Position numbers and translations under genes: made by a program | Assembly (NCBI RefSeq): GCF_950295315.1 | Contig: NC_080165.1 | Coordinates: forward strand, 7,380,417-7,444,416 | Source: Erinaceus europaeus | Taxonomy: Eukaryota; Chordata; Mammalia; Eulipotyphla; Erinaceidae | Direction: 5' to 3' | DNA length: 64,000 bases | Shown: positions 52,878 through 62,844 of the stretch, one piece after another | How the letters are laid out: each line of letters starts with the position of its first letter | Numbering within the stretch: the stretch's first letter is position 1 | The notes under the pieces: model-generated | Database searches by the model: none | Seen by the model: the letters and a program-made list of their open reading frames with translations, nothing else | Told to the model about the DNA's origin: nothing

Positions 52878-54633
52878 TTTTAAATTTTTTATTTAAGAAA
52901 GGATTAATGAACAGAAACATAAGGTAGGAGGGGTACAACTCCACACAATTCCCACCACCAAATCTCCATAACCCACCCCCTCCCATGATAGCTTTCCCAT
53001 TCTCTAGCCCTCTGGGAGCATGGACCCAGGGTCATTGAGGGTTGCAGAAGGTAGGTCTGGCTTCTGTAATTGCTTCCCCACTGAACATGGGCATTGACTG
53101 ATCGATCCATACTCCCAGTCTGCCTCTCTCTTTCCCTAGTAGGGTGTGTCTCTGGGGAAGCAGAGCTCCAGGACACATTGGTGGGGTCTTCAATCCAGGG
53201 AAGCCTGGCCAGCATCCTGGTGGCATCTGGAACCTGGTGATAGAAAAGAGAGTTAACATACGAAGCCAAACAATTTGTTGAGCAATCATGGATCCCAAGC
53301 TTGGAGATAGTGGAGAGGAAGTGTTAGGGAGGTACTCACTGCAAACTCTAATGTACTTCTGCTTTCAGGTATATATTTTGCAGTAGTTTATGGATACGTG
53401 TGAACATAAGCTCTCTCTCACAGAAACTGGTGTATATCTAGGTTATGGGACTTTGTTAGAAAGTGAACTACCTGAGATGAAATTAGAGTGTACTATAAAA
53501 GGAAAGGTCTCACCCGAGTAATGAAGCCGAAGGGTTGTCATTCCACATGTGAAGTCTCTGGACACAGTCTGAGGTGAAGCATGTTGAGGTGGCAATCGTT
53601 GCATTGGTTAGGTTGTGATCGGCGGATGCAATATTATTTGGTTTGGATTAGGAGACGCATACAGGAAAGTGGGCCCTGTCCAAGGGTTCCAGGACTGGGG
53701 GAAGTAGGGGCTCTATAGTGGAGATGTGAGGTTCCTGAATTTGATCAGGTCCTGCTTTTAGTTTCTCCTTCAGATCTTCTTACTCAACTTCTGTTGATGA
53801 GTGGGATCATCCCATACTCATCTTTATCTTTCTGACTTAGTTCACTTAACATAATTCCTTCTAGCTCATGAATCAAACCCAATTGCAAGGAAGACTAAAG
53901 CAGAAACAAACCAATGGGACTACATCAAATTGAAAAGCTTCTGCACATCCAAAGAAACTATTAAACAAACAGAGAGACCCCTCACAGAATAGGAGAAGAT
54001 CTTCACATGCCATACATCAGACAAGAAACTAATCACCAAAATATAAAGAGCTCAGCAAACTTAGCCGCAAAAAAGCAAATGACCCCATCCAAAAATGGGC
54101 AGAGGATATGAACAAAACATTCACCTCAGAGGAGATCCAAAAGGCTAACAAACACATGAAAAACTGCTCTAGGTCACTGATTGTCAGAGAAATGCAAATT
54201 AAGACAACACTAAGATACCACCTCACTCCTGTAAGAATGGCATACATCAAAAAGGACAGCAGCAACAAATGCTGGAGAGGATGTGGGGACAGAGGAACCC
54301 TTGTACATTGCTGGTGGGAATGTAAATTGGTGCAGCCTCTGTGGAGAGCAGTCTGGAAAACTCTCAGAAGGCTAGACATGGACCTTCCATATGATCCAGT
54401 AATTCCTCTCCTGGGGTTATACCCCAAGGACTCCATAACACCCAACCAAAAAGTGGTGTGTACTCCTATGTTCATAGCAGCACAATTCATAATAGCTAAA
54501 ACCTGGAAGCAACCCAGGTGCCCAACAACAGATGAGTGGCTGAGAAAGCTGTGGTATATATACACAATGGAATACTATGCAGCTATCAAGAACAATGAAC
54601 CCACCTTCTCTGACCCATCTTGGACAGAGCGTG
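52878..54633 (-). mobile_element. 5'-inverted (twin-primed) L1 insertion carrying ORF2 C-terminus
   Basis: 52878-53870 is antisense L1: 3' UTR and the last ORF2-region bases, with an A-rich tail at the low end. 53872-54633 is sense ORF2. Read on the minus strand this is an inverted 5' half followed by a normal 3' half. The break lies between GGACAGAG (54622-54629 side) and GAGCTAGAAGGAATTATG (53870 side, antisense). TGTGTGTTT at 52869-52877 and 54634-54642 is the target duplication, within the TG array of a SINE. This insertion ties the window's commonest repeat to the L1 3' UTR. Confidence 0.9.
54108..54627 (+). pseudogene. L1 ORF2 C-terminal fragment
   Basis: A frame of up to 178 codons encoding the C-terminal part of L1 ORF2p, the endonuclease-reverse transcriptase of LINE-1. 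It includes the cysteine-rich motif C55-x3-C59-x7-H67-x4-C72 (CWRGCGDRG...HCWWEC), then [15 protein letters not shown] and [13 protein letters not shown]. The endonuclease and RT domains are absent because the insertion is 5'-truncated. It is cut at its 3' side by the inversion junction and runs into flanking DNA. Sequence from 53872 to 54107 is also ORF2-derived, but there are stops upstream in this frame. Non-functional. Confidence 0.93.
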
Positions 54634-54669
54634 TGTGTGTTTAACCAGGTGCACCACCACCTGCACCCT

Positions 54670-55125
54670 CCTCCCATTCCTTATTTGTCACACTTACCTG
54701 TTTGAACATTTTTTGGAAAAGAAAGATATGGCAGGGAAGCCTTCTAAGCTTCCAAAGACTTCTCTGAGAAAACCTTTCTCAACATAAAAGTGCAATGAGA
54801 AGGGACTTCTGAGATAACTTTATTCTGCCAATTTAAAACTTAGAATCTAAGATGGGACATCTTTACATGTATACAAAAATAGGCTGGAAAGATTACTGGT
54901 CTGGAAGTGTGCCTACCTTTTGCATGTGTATAATTCAGATTTAGACTGGCCCTTGCAGCCCTGGAGGAAATTGTTCTCTCTCTGAGTCTCTCTGCATGAA
55001 AACACTTTCCTAGAGCAGCCAGAATGATGACACAGTAAACAAATAAAGATGCAAATATGCAAAAAGGGGAAAATATAAAATGAAAACTGACTTGCAAAAA
55101 TACTAAGGGGAGTTTTTAAGTATTA
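54670..55125. other. No recognised gene
   Basis: Unassigned sequence. Confidence 0.4.
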
Positions 55126-55129
55126 ATGC

Positions 55130-55197
55130 ATTTATTATTTATTGGATAGAGACAGATAGGAAATGAGAAAGAAAAGGGAGATAGAGAGGCAGAGAGA
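55130..55197 (-). repeat. SINE type B, 3' part, interrupted
   Basis: TTATTTATTGGATAGAGACAG...GAGATAGAGAGGCAGAGAGA. The 5' part appears at about 55545-55672 after a second SINE and a GGA array. Confidence 0.75.
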
Positions 55198-55385
55198 GGT
55201 GGGTGGTGCACATGGTTGAGTGCCTTGTTACAGGCACAAGGATCCAGGTTGAGCCCTTGGTCCCTACCTGCAGGGGGAATGCTTCAAGAGTGGTGAAGCG
55301 GGGTGGCAGGGGTCTCTCGTTCTCTCTTCCTCTCTACCTCCCCTTTCTCCTTGATTTTTGGCTGTCTGTATCCAATAAATAGAAA
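55198..55385 (+). repeat. SINE type B nested in opposite SINE type B
   Basis: GGTGGGTGGTGCACATGGTTG head, GATCCAGGTTGAGCCC, GTGGTGAAGCGGGGTGGCAG and CCAATAAATAGAAAGG tail. Confidence 0.85.
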
Positions 55386-55545
55386 GGTAGAAGAAGGAGA
55401 AGAATAAGGAGGAGGAGGAGGAGGAAGAGAAGGAGGAGGAGGAGGAGGAGGAGGAGGAGGAGGAGGAGGAGGAGAAGGAGAAGGAGAAGAAGAAAAAGAA
55501 AAAGAAGAAGAAGGATCTAGAGAGAGAGAGAGAGGAAGAGAGAGA
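55386..55545. repeat. (GGA)n / (GAA)n purine tract
   Basis: About 160 bp polypurine, with GGA in the centre and GAA near the end, grown at the tail of the nested SINE. Confidence 0.95.
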
Positions 55546-55672
55546 TGCATTCAATACTGCCTCACCACTCATGAAGCTTCCTCTCTGCAGTTAGGGACCA
55601 GAGGCCTGAGCCTGGGTCTTTGTGCATAGTAACATGTGCACTCAAGCAGGTGTGCCTCCATCTAGCTGCTTA
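55546..55672 (-). repeat. SINE type B, 5' part
   Basis: CTGCCTCACCACTCATGAAGC, GACCAGAGGCCTGAGCCTGGG, TGCACTCAAGCAGGTGTGCC. Confidence 0.75.
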
Positions 55673-55706
55673 AAGGGGCTTTTGTAAGATGAAAGCAGCC
55701 TCACCT

Positions 55707-55968
55707 AGGGGGTTGGCGGTAGCGCAGCAGGTTAAGTGCACGTGGCACGAAGCACAAAGACCCGCCTAAGGATCCTGGTTCGAGCTCCCGGCACCCCACG
55801 TGCAGGAGAGTCACTGCAGGTGTCTGCCTTTCTCTCCCCCCCTGTGTCTTCCCCTCCTCTCTCCATTTCTCTCTGTCCTAACAGCGACAACATCAATAAC
55901 AACAACAATAAAAGCTACAACAATAAAACAAGGGCAACAATAGGAAATAAATATTAAAAAAAAGAAAA
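55707..55968 (+). repeat. SINE type A
   Basis: GGTAGCGCAGCAGGTTAAGTG box A, GGTTCGAGCTCCC box B. A roughly 25-bp deletion removes the CTTCACAGGCGGTGAAGCAGG part. AC-rich region and AAATAAATATT tail. Confidence 0.92.
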
Positions 55969-56050
55969 AGAACATCAGCAATGAAGCATCCAACCTCAAT
56001 CTCCACGCCTGCAAACAATGAGAAGTAGTTTATACAGGAAATAAAATGCA

Positions 56051-56263
56051 CGTGGGGGCCTGGTGGTGGCGCACCTGGTTAAGCACATGTATTAAAATGT
56101 GCAAGGACCCGGGTTCAAGCTCCCAGTCCCCACCTGCAGGTTGAAAACTTTACGAGTGGTGAAAGCAGGGCTGCAGGTGTCTCTCTGTCTCTCTCCCTCT
56201 CTATCACCCCCTTCCCTCTTGATTTCTGGCTGTCTCTATCCAAGAAATAAAGATAATTTTAAA
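56051..56263 (+). repeat. SINE type B
   Basis: AAAATGCA duplication at 56043-56050 and 56264-56271. Head GGTGGTGGCGCACCTGGTTA, box B GGGTTCAAGCTCCC, tail CCAAGAAATAAAGATAA. Confidence 0.93.
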
Positions 56264-56399
56264 AAAATGCATGCATCTGCTGTGCAAATCGGCTCACAGA
56301 TAAGATCTGGAAAACCTTTAAAAGGAGAAAAAAGACCCTGGTGGGAGGCAGGTTCAGAATAAAATACCCCTTCTCCATGCTGTGCAATGTTTATATATA

Positions 56400-56662
56400 T
56401 ATTTTTAATAAAAAATTTTCCTAGTTCAGATGAGGTGATGTGACTCCTGTGTACCAAGGGGGGGGGGGACACAATTATGTATAAATATAGACGGACAGCT
56501 GTAGAGATGACAGTTACCTCATGTCTGCAACCTTGGGAGAACCACAGTGGACCACCATGAAGGGATTTGGGATTCAGAGCTCTGGTGGTGGGAATGGTGT
56601 GGGATTATACCCCTGTTGACATGTACTTTTGTAAATCAGTATTGAATCTCTAATTAAAAAAG
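56400..56662 (+). mobile_element. L1 3'-end, diverged
   Basis: CTCTGGTGGTGGGAATGGTG, GGATTATACCCCTGTTGACA and TAATTAAAAAAGG. The phrase GACAGTTACCTCATGTCTGC resembles 34437-34462. A 10-bp G run lies near 56459-56468. Confidence 0.6.
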
Positions 56663-56904
56663 GCTAACTGTGTATCAACTAACATGGGTCATAAGGCCCA
56701 GGTCCTTGATTGCATGTGTGGACAACTGCCTTCACAATTTCTATAAATAGCCAGGAGCATTTATAATTGGAAGGACAGTATTAATAAGGGCTGGGGTCAA
56801 GAAAGAAAATAGTGGGCCAGTGGAGCTTCTCAGCCTAATTTAAGAAATGAACTTTAATCCTAGTGAGGTAGAATGCCTTGGAGACTTAGAAAAGAGACAA
56901 TCTG

Positions 56905-57257
56905 GGCACTGGCTGGAGGCACAGCGGGTTAAGCGAACATGGCCTGAAAAGCAAGGACCAGCATAAGGGTCCTGGTTAGAGCCCCTGGCTCCCCACCTGC
57001 AGGGAAGTGGCTTCACAGATGGTGAAGCAGGTCTTCAGGTGTCTGTCTTTCTCTCCCTCTCTCCATCTGTCTTCCCCTCCTCTCTTTATTTCTTTCTGTC
57101 CTATCCAACAACAATGACAGCAATAACAACAATAATACTAACAACAATAATGACAAGGGCAACAAAAGGGAAAAAATAGCCTCTAGGAGCCATTGATTTG
57201 TAGTACAGGCACTGAACCCCAGCAATAACCCTGGAAGCAAAAAAATAAAAATAAAAA
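56905..57257 (+). repeat. SINE type A, long-tail variant
   Basis: AGACAATCTG duplication at 56895-56904 and 57258-57267 encloses the entire element, including the 3' module TAGCCTCTAGGAGCCATTGA...GCAATAACCCTGGAAGCAA. This shows the module belongs to the SINE. Confidence 0.93.
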
Positions 57258-57284
57258 AGACAATCTGACTAAACTTCAGAACAT

Positions 57285-57560
57285 TTATTTTATTTTTTAT
57301 CTTTATTGGAAAAATTGATGGTTTACAGCTGATAGTATAATACAGTAGTTTGTACATGTGTAACATTGCTCAGTTCTTCACATAACAATTCAGCCCCCTC
57401 TAGGTCCTCCTCTGCCATCATGTTCCAGGACCTGATTCGTGTCCCACCCACCTTCCCCCCAGTCTTTTACTTTGGTGCAATACACCAACTCCAGTGCAAT
57501 TACTGCTTCGTGTTTTCAGATTTTTCAACTTCATTATTATTATTATTTAATGATCAACAA
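57285..57560 (-). mobile_element. L1 3'-end, second subfamily
   Basis: TTTATTGGAAAAATTGATGGTTTACAG, CATGTGTAACATTGCTCAG, CCCCTCTAGGTCCTCCTCTGCC and GTGCAATACACCAACTCCAG. Confidence 0.65.
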
Positions 57561-57819
57561 GATTGTGGGATTTTCTTTCAAAGTTTAAAAAGAATGGCAT
57601 ATCCTTTTTTTCCCTTGCTATTACCATGGCAACTAAAGTTTCAGACACATTACAATTCTATCTCTTCTTTGTGTTTTTCACCAGGCTTATTGCTGTGTTT
57701 TAGTTTTAGAGAGAGAGAGAGAGGAGGGGAAGGGGAGAGAGGGGAGGGAGAGGGAGAGAGACCTGTGATACTATTCTACTATAGGAAGTTTCCACCATGC
57801 AGTGGCAACTCTGGCTGAA

Positions 57820-57985
57820 TGAGGCTCCCCTCCCTCACTGCCATTTTCACAGATGCCAGGTGATAACTCAGTGTGATTCTGATATAGATTTACTTAATAG
57901 TGAGGATGCCAGCATCTTTTTATATGTCTATTAGCTTCACTTATGCCCTCTTTGGATAAAGGTCTATGCAAATATTCTGTCTACT
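57820..57985 (-). repeat. Ancient L1 3' region, antisense (interrupted)
   Basis: CCAGGTGATAACTCAGTGTG, TATTAGCTTCACTTATGCCC and TGGATAAAGGTCTATGCAAAT are typical of old antisense L1. It continues at 58747 after a younger L1. Confidence 0.6.
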
Positions 57986-57988
57986 TTT

Positions 57989-58729
57989 TTTTGCTTGTTT
58001 ATTTTATTTTATTTATAAAAAGGAAACACTGACAAAACCATAGGATAAGAGGGGTACAACTCCACACAATTCCCACCACCAGAACTCCATATCCCATCCC
58101 CTCCCCTGATAGCTTTCCCATTCTCCATCCCTCTGGGAGCATGGACCCAGGGTCATTGTGGGATGCAGAAGGTGGAAGGTCTGGCTTCTGTAATTGCTTC
58201 CCCGCTGAACATGGGTGTTGACAGGTCAATCCATAATCTCAGCCTGCCTCTCTCTTTCCCTCATGGGGTGGGGCTCTGGGGAAGTGGAGCTCAGGACACA
58301 TTGGTGGGCTTGTCTGTCCAGGGAAGTCTGGTTGGCATCTTGCTAGCATCTGGAACCTGGTGGCTAAAAGAAGAGTTAACATATAAAGCCTAACAAATTG
58401 TTGTCTAATCATGAACCTAAAAACTGGAATAGTGCAGATGAAGAGTTGTGGGGGGTGGGGGGGGCAGGGGACTCCATTTTGTAGATAGCTAGTAGGCATA
58501 TTTTAGTTATATTCCAAAGGGCCTGTGGCTATACTAGTTTTTTTCTTTTCTTTTCTTTTTTTTCCCCCTGAGCCTGAAATCTGATATGCCGATGGATCTA
58601 AGTTATTGTCTGGGGAGATGATGTCATGGTTGGAAAAAGGACCAGAAAGCTGGAGCAGGGAAGAGAGTAGCTCCCAAATATGGGAAAGGAGTATAAATAT
58701 TGTTGACTGTCAATCCATGGATTTTATAT
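57989..58729 (-). mobile_element. L1 3'-end nested in older L1
   Basis: The 17-bp duplication ATATTCTGTCTACTTTT at 57972-57988 and 58730-58746 brackets an antisense L1 3' end with its A-rich tail at the low coordinate. Little diverged. Confidence 0.93.
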
Positions 58730-58746
58730 ATATTCTGTCTACTTTT

Positions 58747-59265
58747 ACATTTGTTTGCTTTCTAATTTGGTGTCAGAGATTGCAGTCAAGATCTCTCACC
58801 CACGTACTCTGCCTCAGATCCACACTTTTCTAGTCTATACCCATGTCTCTTGCATGAAAAGCACTCTGCATTCAGTCAGTCCTCTTTTCTGCTATACTTG
58901 TTACTGCTGAGCTGTCTCAGTGGCACCAAGAGGTTTTTTAAAAATATATATATTAATATATATATGTATGTATATATAGTATACATAGATATTAATATAG
59001 ATAATATATGTAACACACACATATATGTGAGAAAGACACAGAAAGACCGGTTTATGGTAGTGTTGGGAACTGAACCTGGGACTTCTATCTTTCACCAGCC
59101 TGAATTCTTTTTTTTTATTGTGATTATATGAAGTCCCCTCCCCCCAATAACACTGATATTAACCTTTTACCGGCGGATACTGTGTAAATATTTTCTTCCA
59201 CTCAGTAAGCTGACTCTTCCCTCACTTCATATTCTCTTTTTCTGTACAAAAGCTCTTCAGTTTGT
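58747..59265. other. No recognised gene
   Basis: Old L1-like sequence at first, a TA-rich array at 58942-59025 and a possible SINE type C remnant (GGGAACTGAACCTGGGAC, 59066-59083). Confidence 0.4.
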
Positions 59266-59274
59266 TGACTTATT

Positions 59275-59412
59275 TTTACAGATTTATAGATTTATTGATT
59301 TGTGAGAGGAGAGAGAATCAGAGCACCACTCTGGAACATACTATGTCAGAGCTTAAACATGAGACTTTATGTCCGGGAGTACAAAACCCTATCCACTGTA
59401 CTGCCTCCAAGG
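59275..59412 (-). repeat. SINE type C, diverged
   Basis: TTGTGAGAGGAGAGAGAATCAG, AGAGCTTAAACATGAGACTTT box-B region and CCACTGTACTGCCTCC head. Confidence 0.5.
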
Positions 59413-59414
59413 TC

Positions 59415-59795
59415 GCTAAAAGCGTTTCAACTTCATGAAGTGATCCAGCCTTTGCTAAGAACTGCATTATTTATTTGTCACACACTTCAGTGATTTATAG
59501 TCTCTTCCCTTGTCTTCTTTTGTGGCTGATTTCTAGATTTATACCACTAAAGGTAAAGACATACTTGGTTTGATTTCAAGTCATTTTTTCCTTCAATTCT
59601 TATAAAGTAATACATTATCATTGCTTTGTGTCCCAGTCTATGATAATCGTTTTGTGTCCCAGTCTACGGGCTATCTTTGTAAATGTTCCAAGTGCATTTG
59701 AGAAAATAAAAATGTAACTACTTGGGAGTGAGATATACTATAGATTCTTATGAAACCCACACACTCTATTTCACCATTTAAAACTACTCTTTTCA
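59415..59795. other. No recognised gene
   Basis: Unassigned. A near-duplicate TTTGTGTCCCAGTCTA(T/C)G occurs at about 59625 and 59651. Confidence 0.4.
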
Positions 59796-59796
59796 A

Positions 59797-60130
59797 TTGG
59801 GTGCACAAATTATCATATGCAAGGACTCAGGTTCAAGCCCCCACTCCCCACCTGCAGGAGCGAGTCTCCCTCCGTAAGCAGTGAAGCAGGTCTACAGGTG
59901 TTTCTCTCTTTTGCCTATTTCCCCCTCACCTCTCAATTTCTTGCTGTCCTGTCAGATAAATTATAAAGAGAGAGGAGAAAAGAAAGAAAGGAAGGAATGA
60001 TGAGGAAGGAAGGAAGGAAGGAAGGAAGGAAGGAAGGAAGGAAGGAAGGAAGGAAGGAACTAGGAATGATGGATTCATAGTGCAGACACCAAGACCCAGT
60101 GATAACCCTGGTAGCAATAAAAAATTAATT
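59797..60130 (+). repeat. SINE type A, long-tail variant with (GGAA)n
   Basis: GGTTCAAGCCCCCACTCCCC, GCAGTGAAGCAGGTCTACAG, CTTGCTGTCCTGTCAG. A GGAA array at 59980-60059 replaces the AC-rich part, then the module TAGGAATGATGGATTCATAG...GATAACCCTGGTAGCAA. Confidence 0.8.
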
Positions 60131-60142
60131 AAAAAAAAAAAC

Positions 60143-60340
60143 TGAGTCAGTGGTGGCGCACCTGGTTGAGTGCACGTGTTAGCATTCATAAGGACCCAGG
60201 TTCGAGCCCCCAGTCCCTACCTTCAGAGGAAAGCTTTGCAAGTGGTGAAATCGTACTGTAGGTCTCTCTCCATCTCTATCTCCCCCTTTCCTCTCAATTT
60301 CTGGCTGTCTCTATCCAATAAATAAAGATAATAATTAAAA
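60143..60340 (+). repeat. SINE type B
   Basis: GTGGTGGCGCACCTGGTTGAG box A region, GGTTCGAGCCCCCAG box B, tail CCAATAAATAAAGATAATAA. Confidence 0.92.
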
Positions 60341-60344
60341 TTTT

Positions 60345-60805
60345 AAATAATTAAAAATTACTGTTTTCTAATACAAAACAATAAAATAATACTACTGCAT
60401 AGCAAAAACAATAATGATATGATTTCCACCATGCCCAGACAAAGTAATTTCTGGGGAGGTGCTTCTGCCCCTAGAATGACTATTGCTAAACTACTATTTT
60501 CAATAACAGCCTTTTGTCCCAAGACGGAGAGCCCTGTTGCAGGGGAGTGAGACCAAGGAGTGCCCCTCATAATGTCTGGTCCTCAGGATGCAGTCCACAA
60601 GAACTGTGGAGACTGTAGTGAGGCATCATCAACTTCTTGCAGGAAAATGAAAATACATGTTGTAGACGTTGTGGTCACTACGACAAAAATTGGTGACTGT
60701 TTGATATAAATTGGGCCCTTTTATTCTGACCTGTCTGCTTGGAATGAAATTCTCACTGTTATGTATAAATGACCTGGTCCTTCTATTGTCTTTTCCTTCC
60801 AGGTA
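60345..60805. other. No recognised gene
   Basis: Unassigned sequence with a minus-strand frame of 70 codons lacking a domain. Confidence 0.4.
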
Positions 60806-60814
60806 AGACTTCCT

Positions 60815-61905
60815 TTTTATTATTATTATTTTAATTTATTCATAAAATAAAAAATATTGACAAGACCAGAGGATAAGAGGGTTACAATGCCACATAATTC
60901 CCACCATCAGAGTTCTATATCCACTTTCCTCCGTTGGAAGCTTTCCTATTCTTTATCCCTCTGGAAGTATGGATCCAGGATCATTATGGGGTGCAGAAGG
61001 TGGGAGGTCTGGCTTCTGTAATTGCTTCTCTGCTGGACATAGGCGTTGGCAGGTGGATCCATACACCCAGCCTGTTTTGTCTTTCCCTAGTGGAGCAGGG
61101 CTCTGGAGAGGTGAGGTTCCAGGACACATTGGTGATGTCTTCTGCCCAGAGAAGTCAGGTTGATGTCATAGTATCATCTGCAACTTGGTGGCTGAAAAAG
61201 CATTAAGATATAAAGCAGGGGGTCGGGTGGTGGCGCAGCGGATTAAGCACACGTGGTGCAAAGCGCAGGGACCAGCTTAAGGATCCCGGTTCGAGCCCCC
61301 GACTCCCCACCTGCAGGGGAGTCGCTTCACAGGCGGTGAAGCAGGTCTGCGGGTGTTTACCTTTCTCTGACCCTCTCTGTCTTCCCCTCCTCTCTCCATT
61401 TCTCTCTGTCCTGTCCAACAATGAACAACATCAACAATGGCAATAATAATAACCACAATGAGGCTACAACAAAAAGGGGGGGAAATGGCCTCCAGGAGCG
61501 GTGGATTCATGGTGCAGGCACTGAGCCCAGCAATAGCCCTGGAGGGGAGAAAAATAAAAGATATAAAGCAGAACAAATTGTTTAATAATCAGGAATCTAA
61601 AGGCAGAAGTATAACAGATGAGATTTGGGGTCTCCATTTAAAAAAAAAACTAGTAGATTTATTTTATGTGTATATTCTAGGGGGCCTGAGATTTTACTAA
61701 TTTTTGCATGAGCTCAACAGCTAACATGCAGGCGGGCCAAAGCTATTGTCTGGGGAGATGGTGTCAGAGTTGGAAATAGGACTAGAAAGCTGGATCAGGG
61801 AAGAGAGTAGCTTCCAAATATGGGGAAAGTCTATAAATATAGTTCATTGAAAAAAACCCATCGATTTGATCTGGGGCCTATCTGCAGCGCAGGAGCCTGT
61901 GTAAC
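60815..61905 (-). mobile_element. L1 3'-end, diverged subfamily, interrupted by a SINE
   Basis: ATTGACAAGACCAGAGGATA, CATAATTCCCACCATCAGAG and GGGGTGCAGAAGGTGGGAGG, continuing after the SINE at 61558 with AGCAGAACAAATTGTTTAAT. Same subfamily as 47.6 kb. Confidence 0.75.
61219..61557 (+). repeat. SINE type A, long-tail variant
   Basis: Perfect 14-bp duplication AAGATATAAAGCAG at 61205-61218 and 61558-61571. It includes the module ATGGCCTCCAGGAGCGGTGG...GCAATAGCCCTGGAGG at its 3' end. Box A and box B intact. Looks recent. Confidence 0.95.
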
Positions 61906-62290
61906 CTCTGCAGGTGACGTTTTCTGAGGCCTATGCTTTTATCTTCCTTTTGAAACCGTACCTGACTTCCTTCTTAGGTGTTGTCCGAATTATCTTCTCA
62001 GTCATAAGGCCAACAACAAACGGTTTCAGTTTCCCAAGTTTCTGGTCCTAATCTTCTCATAATAATACTACCTTCACTTGGCAAAAAAAAAAAAAAAAAA
62101 AAGACTGTGAATGTTTCTCTTAATTGTCAAGTAGTATAACTCAAAGCTTTCAAAGGCAGAGCAGACTAGTATTTAACATCTGGACATCCTAAGATGCTGA
62201 GGATAATGGAATCATAGAGAAATTAGAGTTGGTTTCAAAGTTATTAGAAGCCCTGCAGAGACTATGAAGACTATACCTATATACCATACC
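61906..62290. other. No recognised gene
   Basis: Unassigned sequence with a 20-bp A run at 62083-62102. Confidence 0.4.
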
Positions 62291-62294
62291 TAAG

Positions 62295-62450
62295 TGAAGG
62301 GGCCAGAGTAATAGTATCATCAGTAACAAGCCAGATTTTTATTCTTGAAGCATCATAGGTCCTAGGTTCAATTCCCAACACCATCATAAGCCAGAGCTGA
62401 GCAGGGCTCTAGTCCTTCCTCACCCAATCCTCTCCCTTCTCTCCCCAAAA
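62295..62450 (+). repeat. SINE type C
   Basis: GGGGCCAGAGTAATAGTATC head, GGTCCTAGGTTCAATTCCCA box B, CATAAGCCAGAGCTGAGCAG. Confidence 0.8.
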
Positions 62451-62454
62451 AGAT

Positions 62455-62840
62455 TAAACGTACATGAAAGAATCATCTCACTGTCAGGGTATCTTCTAGT
62501 TATACTTTGGGGAATATGCTGACACTTAGTATTGTCTAATATTTACTGATTTTAAGTGGGTATTTCGTTCAGAATGGGCTGGATATTGGACCTAGTCTAA
62601 AAACACTCTTTTATTTCTCTGCATCATTGTCATCTATTTTTTTTTTGCGTTTTCCAATTATTAAAAAACTTGTGAATGGAAAATTTTTCATATTTGTTAT
62701 TTGGCGATTTGGCTTTCTTTTTTTTTGCTGTAGGTAATGGAGTAGAAATATTAAAGAAAATTTTATTTCAATCTGTTATGCCTTTCATCTTTGAGCTGTT
62801 TTAAATATTTTATAATATTGTAGGGAAGCAGATAACAATG
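62455..62840. other. No recognised gene
   Basis: Unassigned AT-rich sequence. Confidence 0.4.
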
Positions 62841-62844
62841 TTAT

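Noticed and set aside
55264..55572. Poly-Ser/Pro ORFs on the minus strand
   Set aside because: They translate a GGA array next to nested SINEs.
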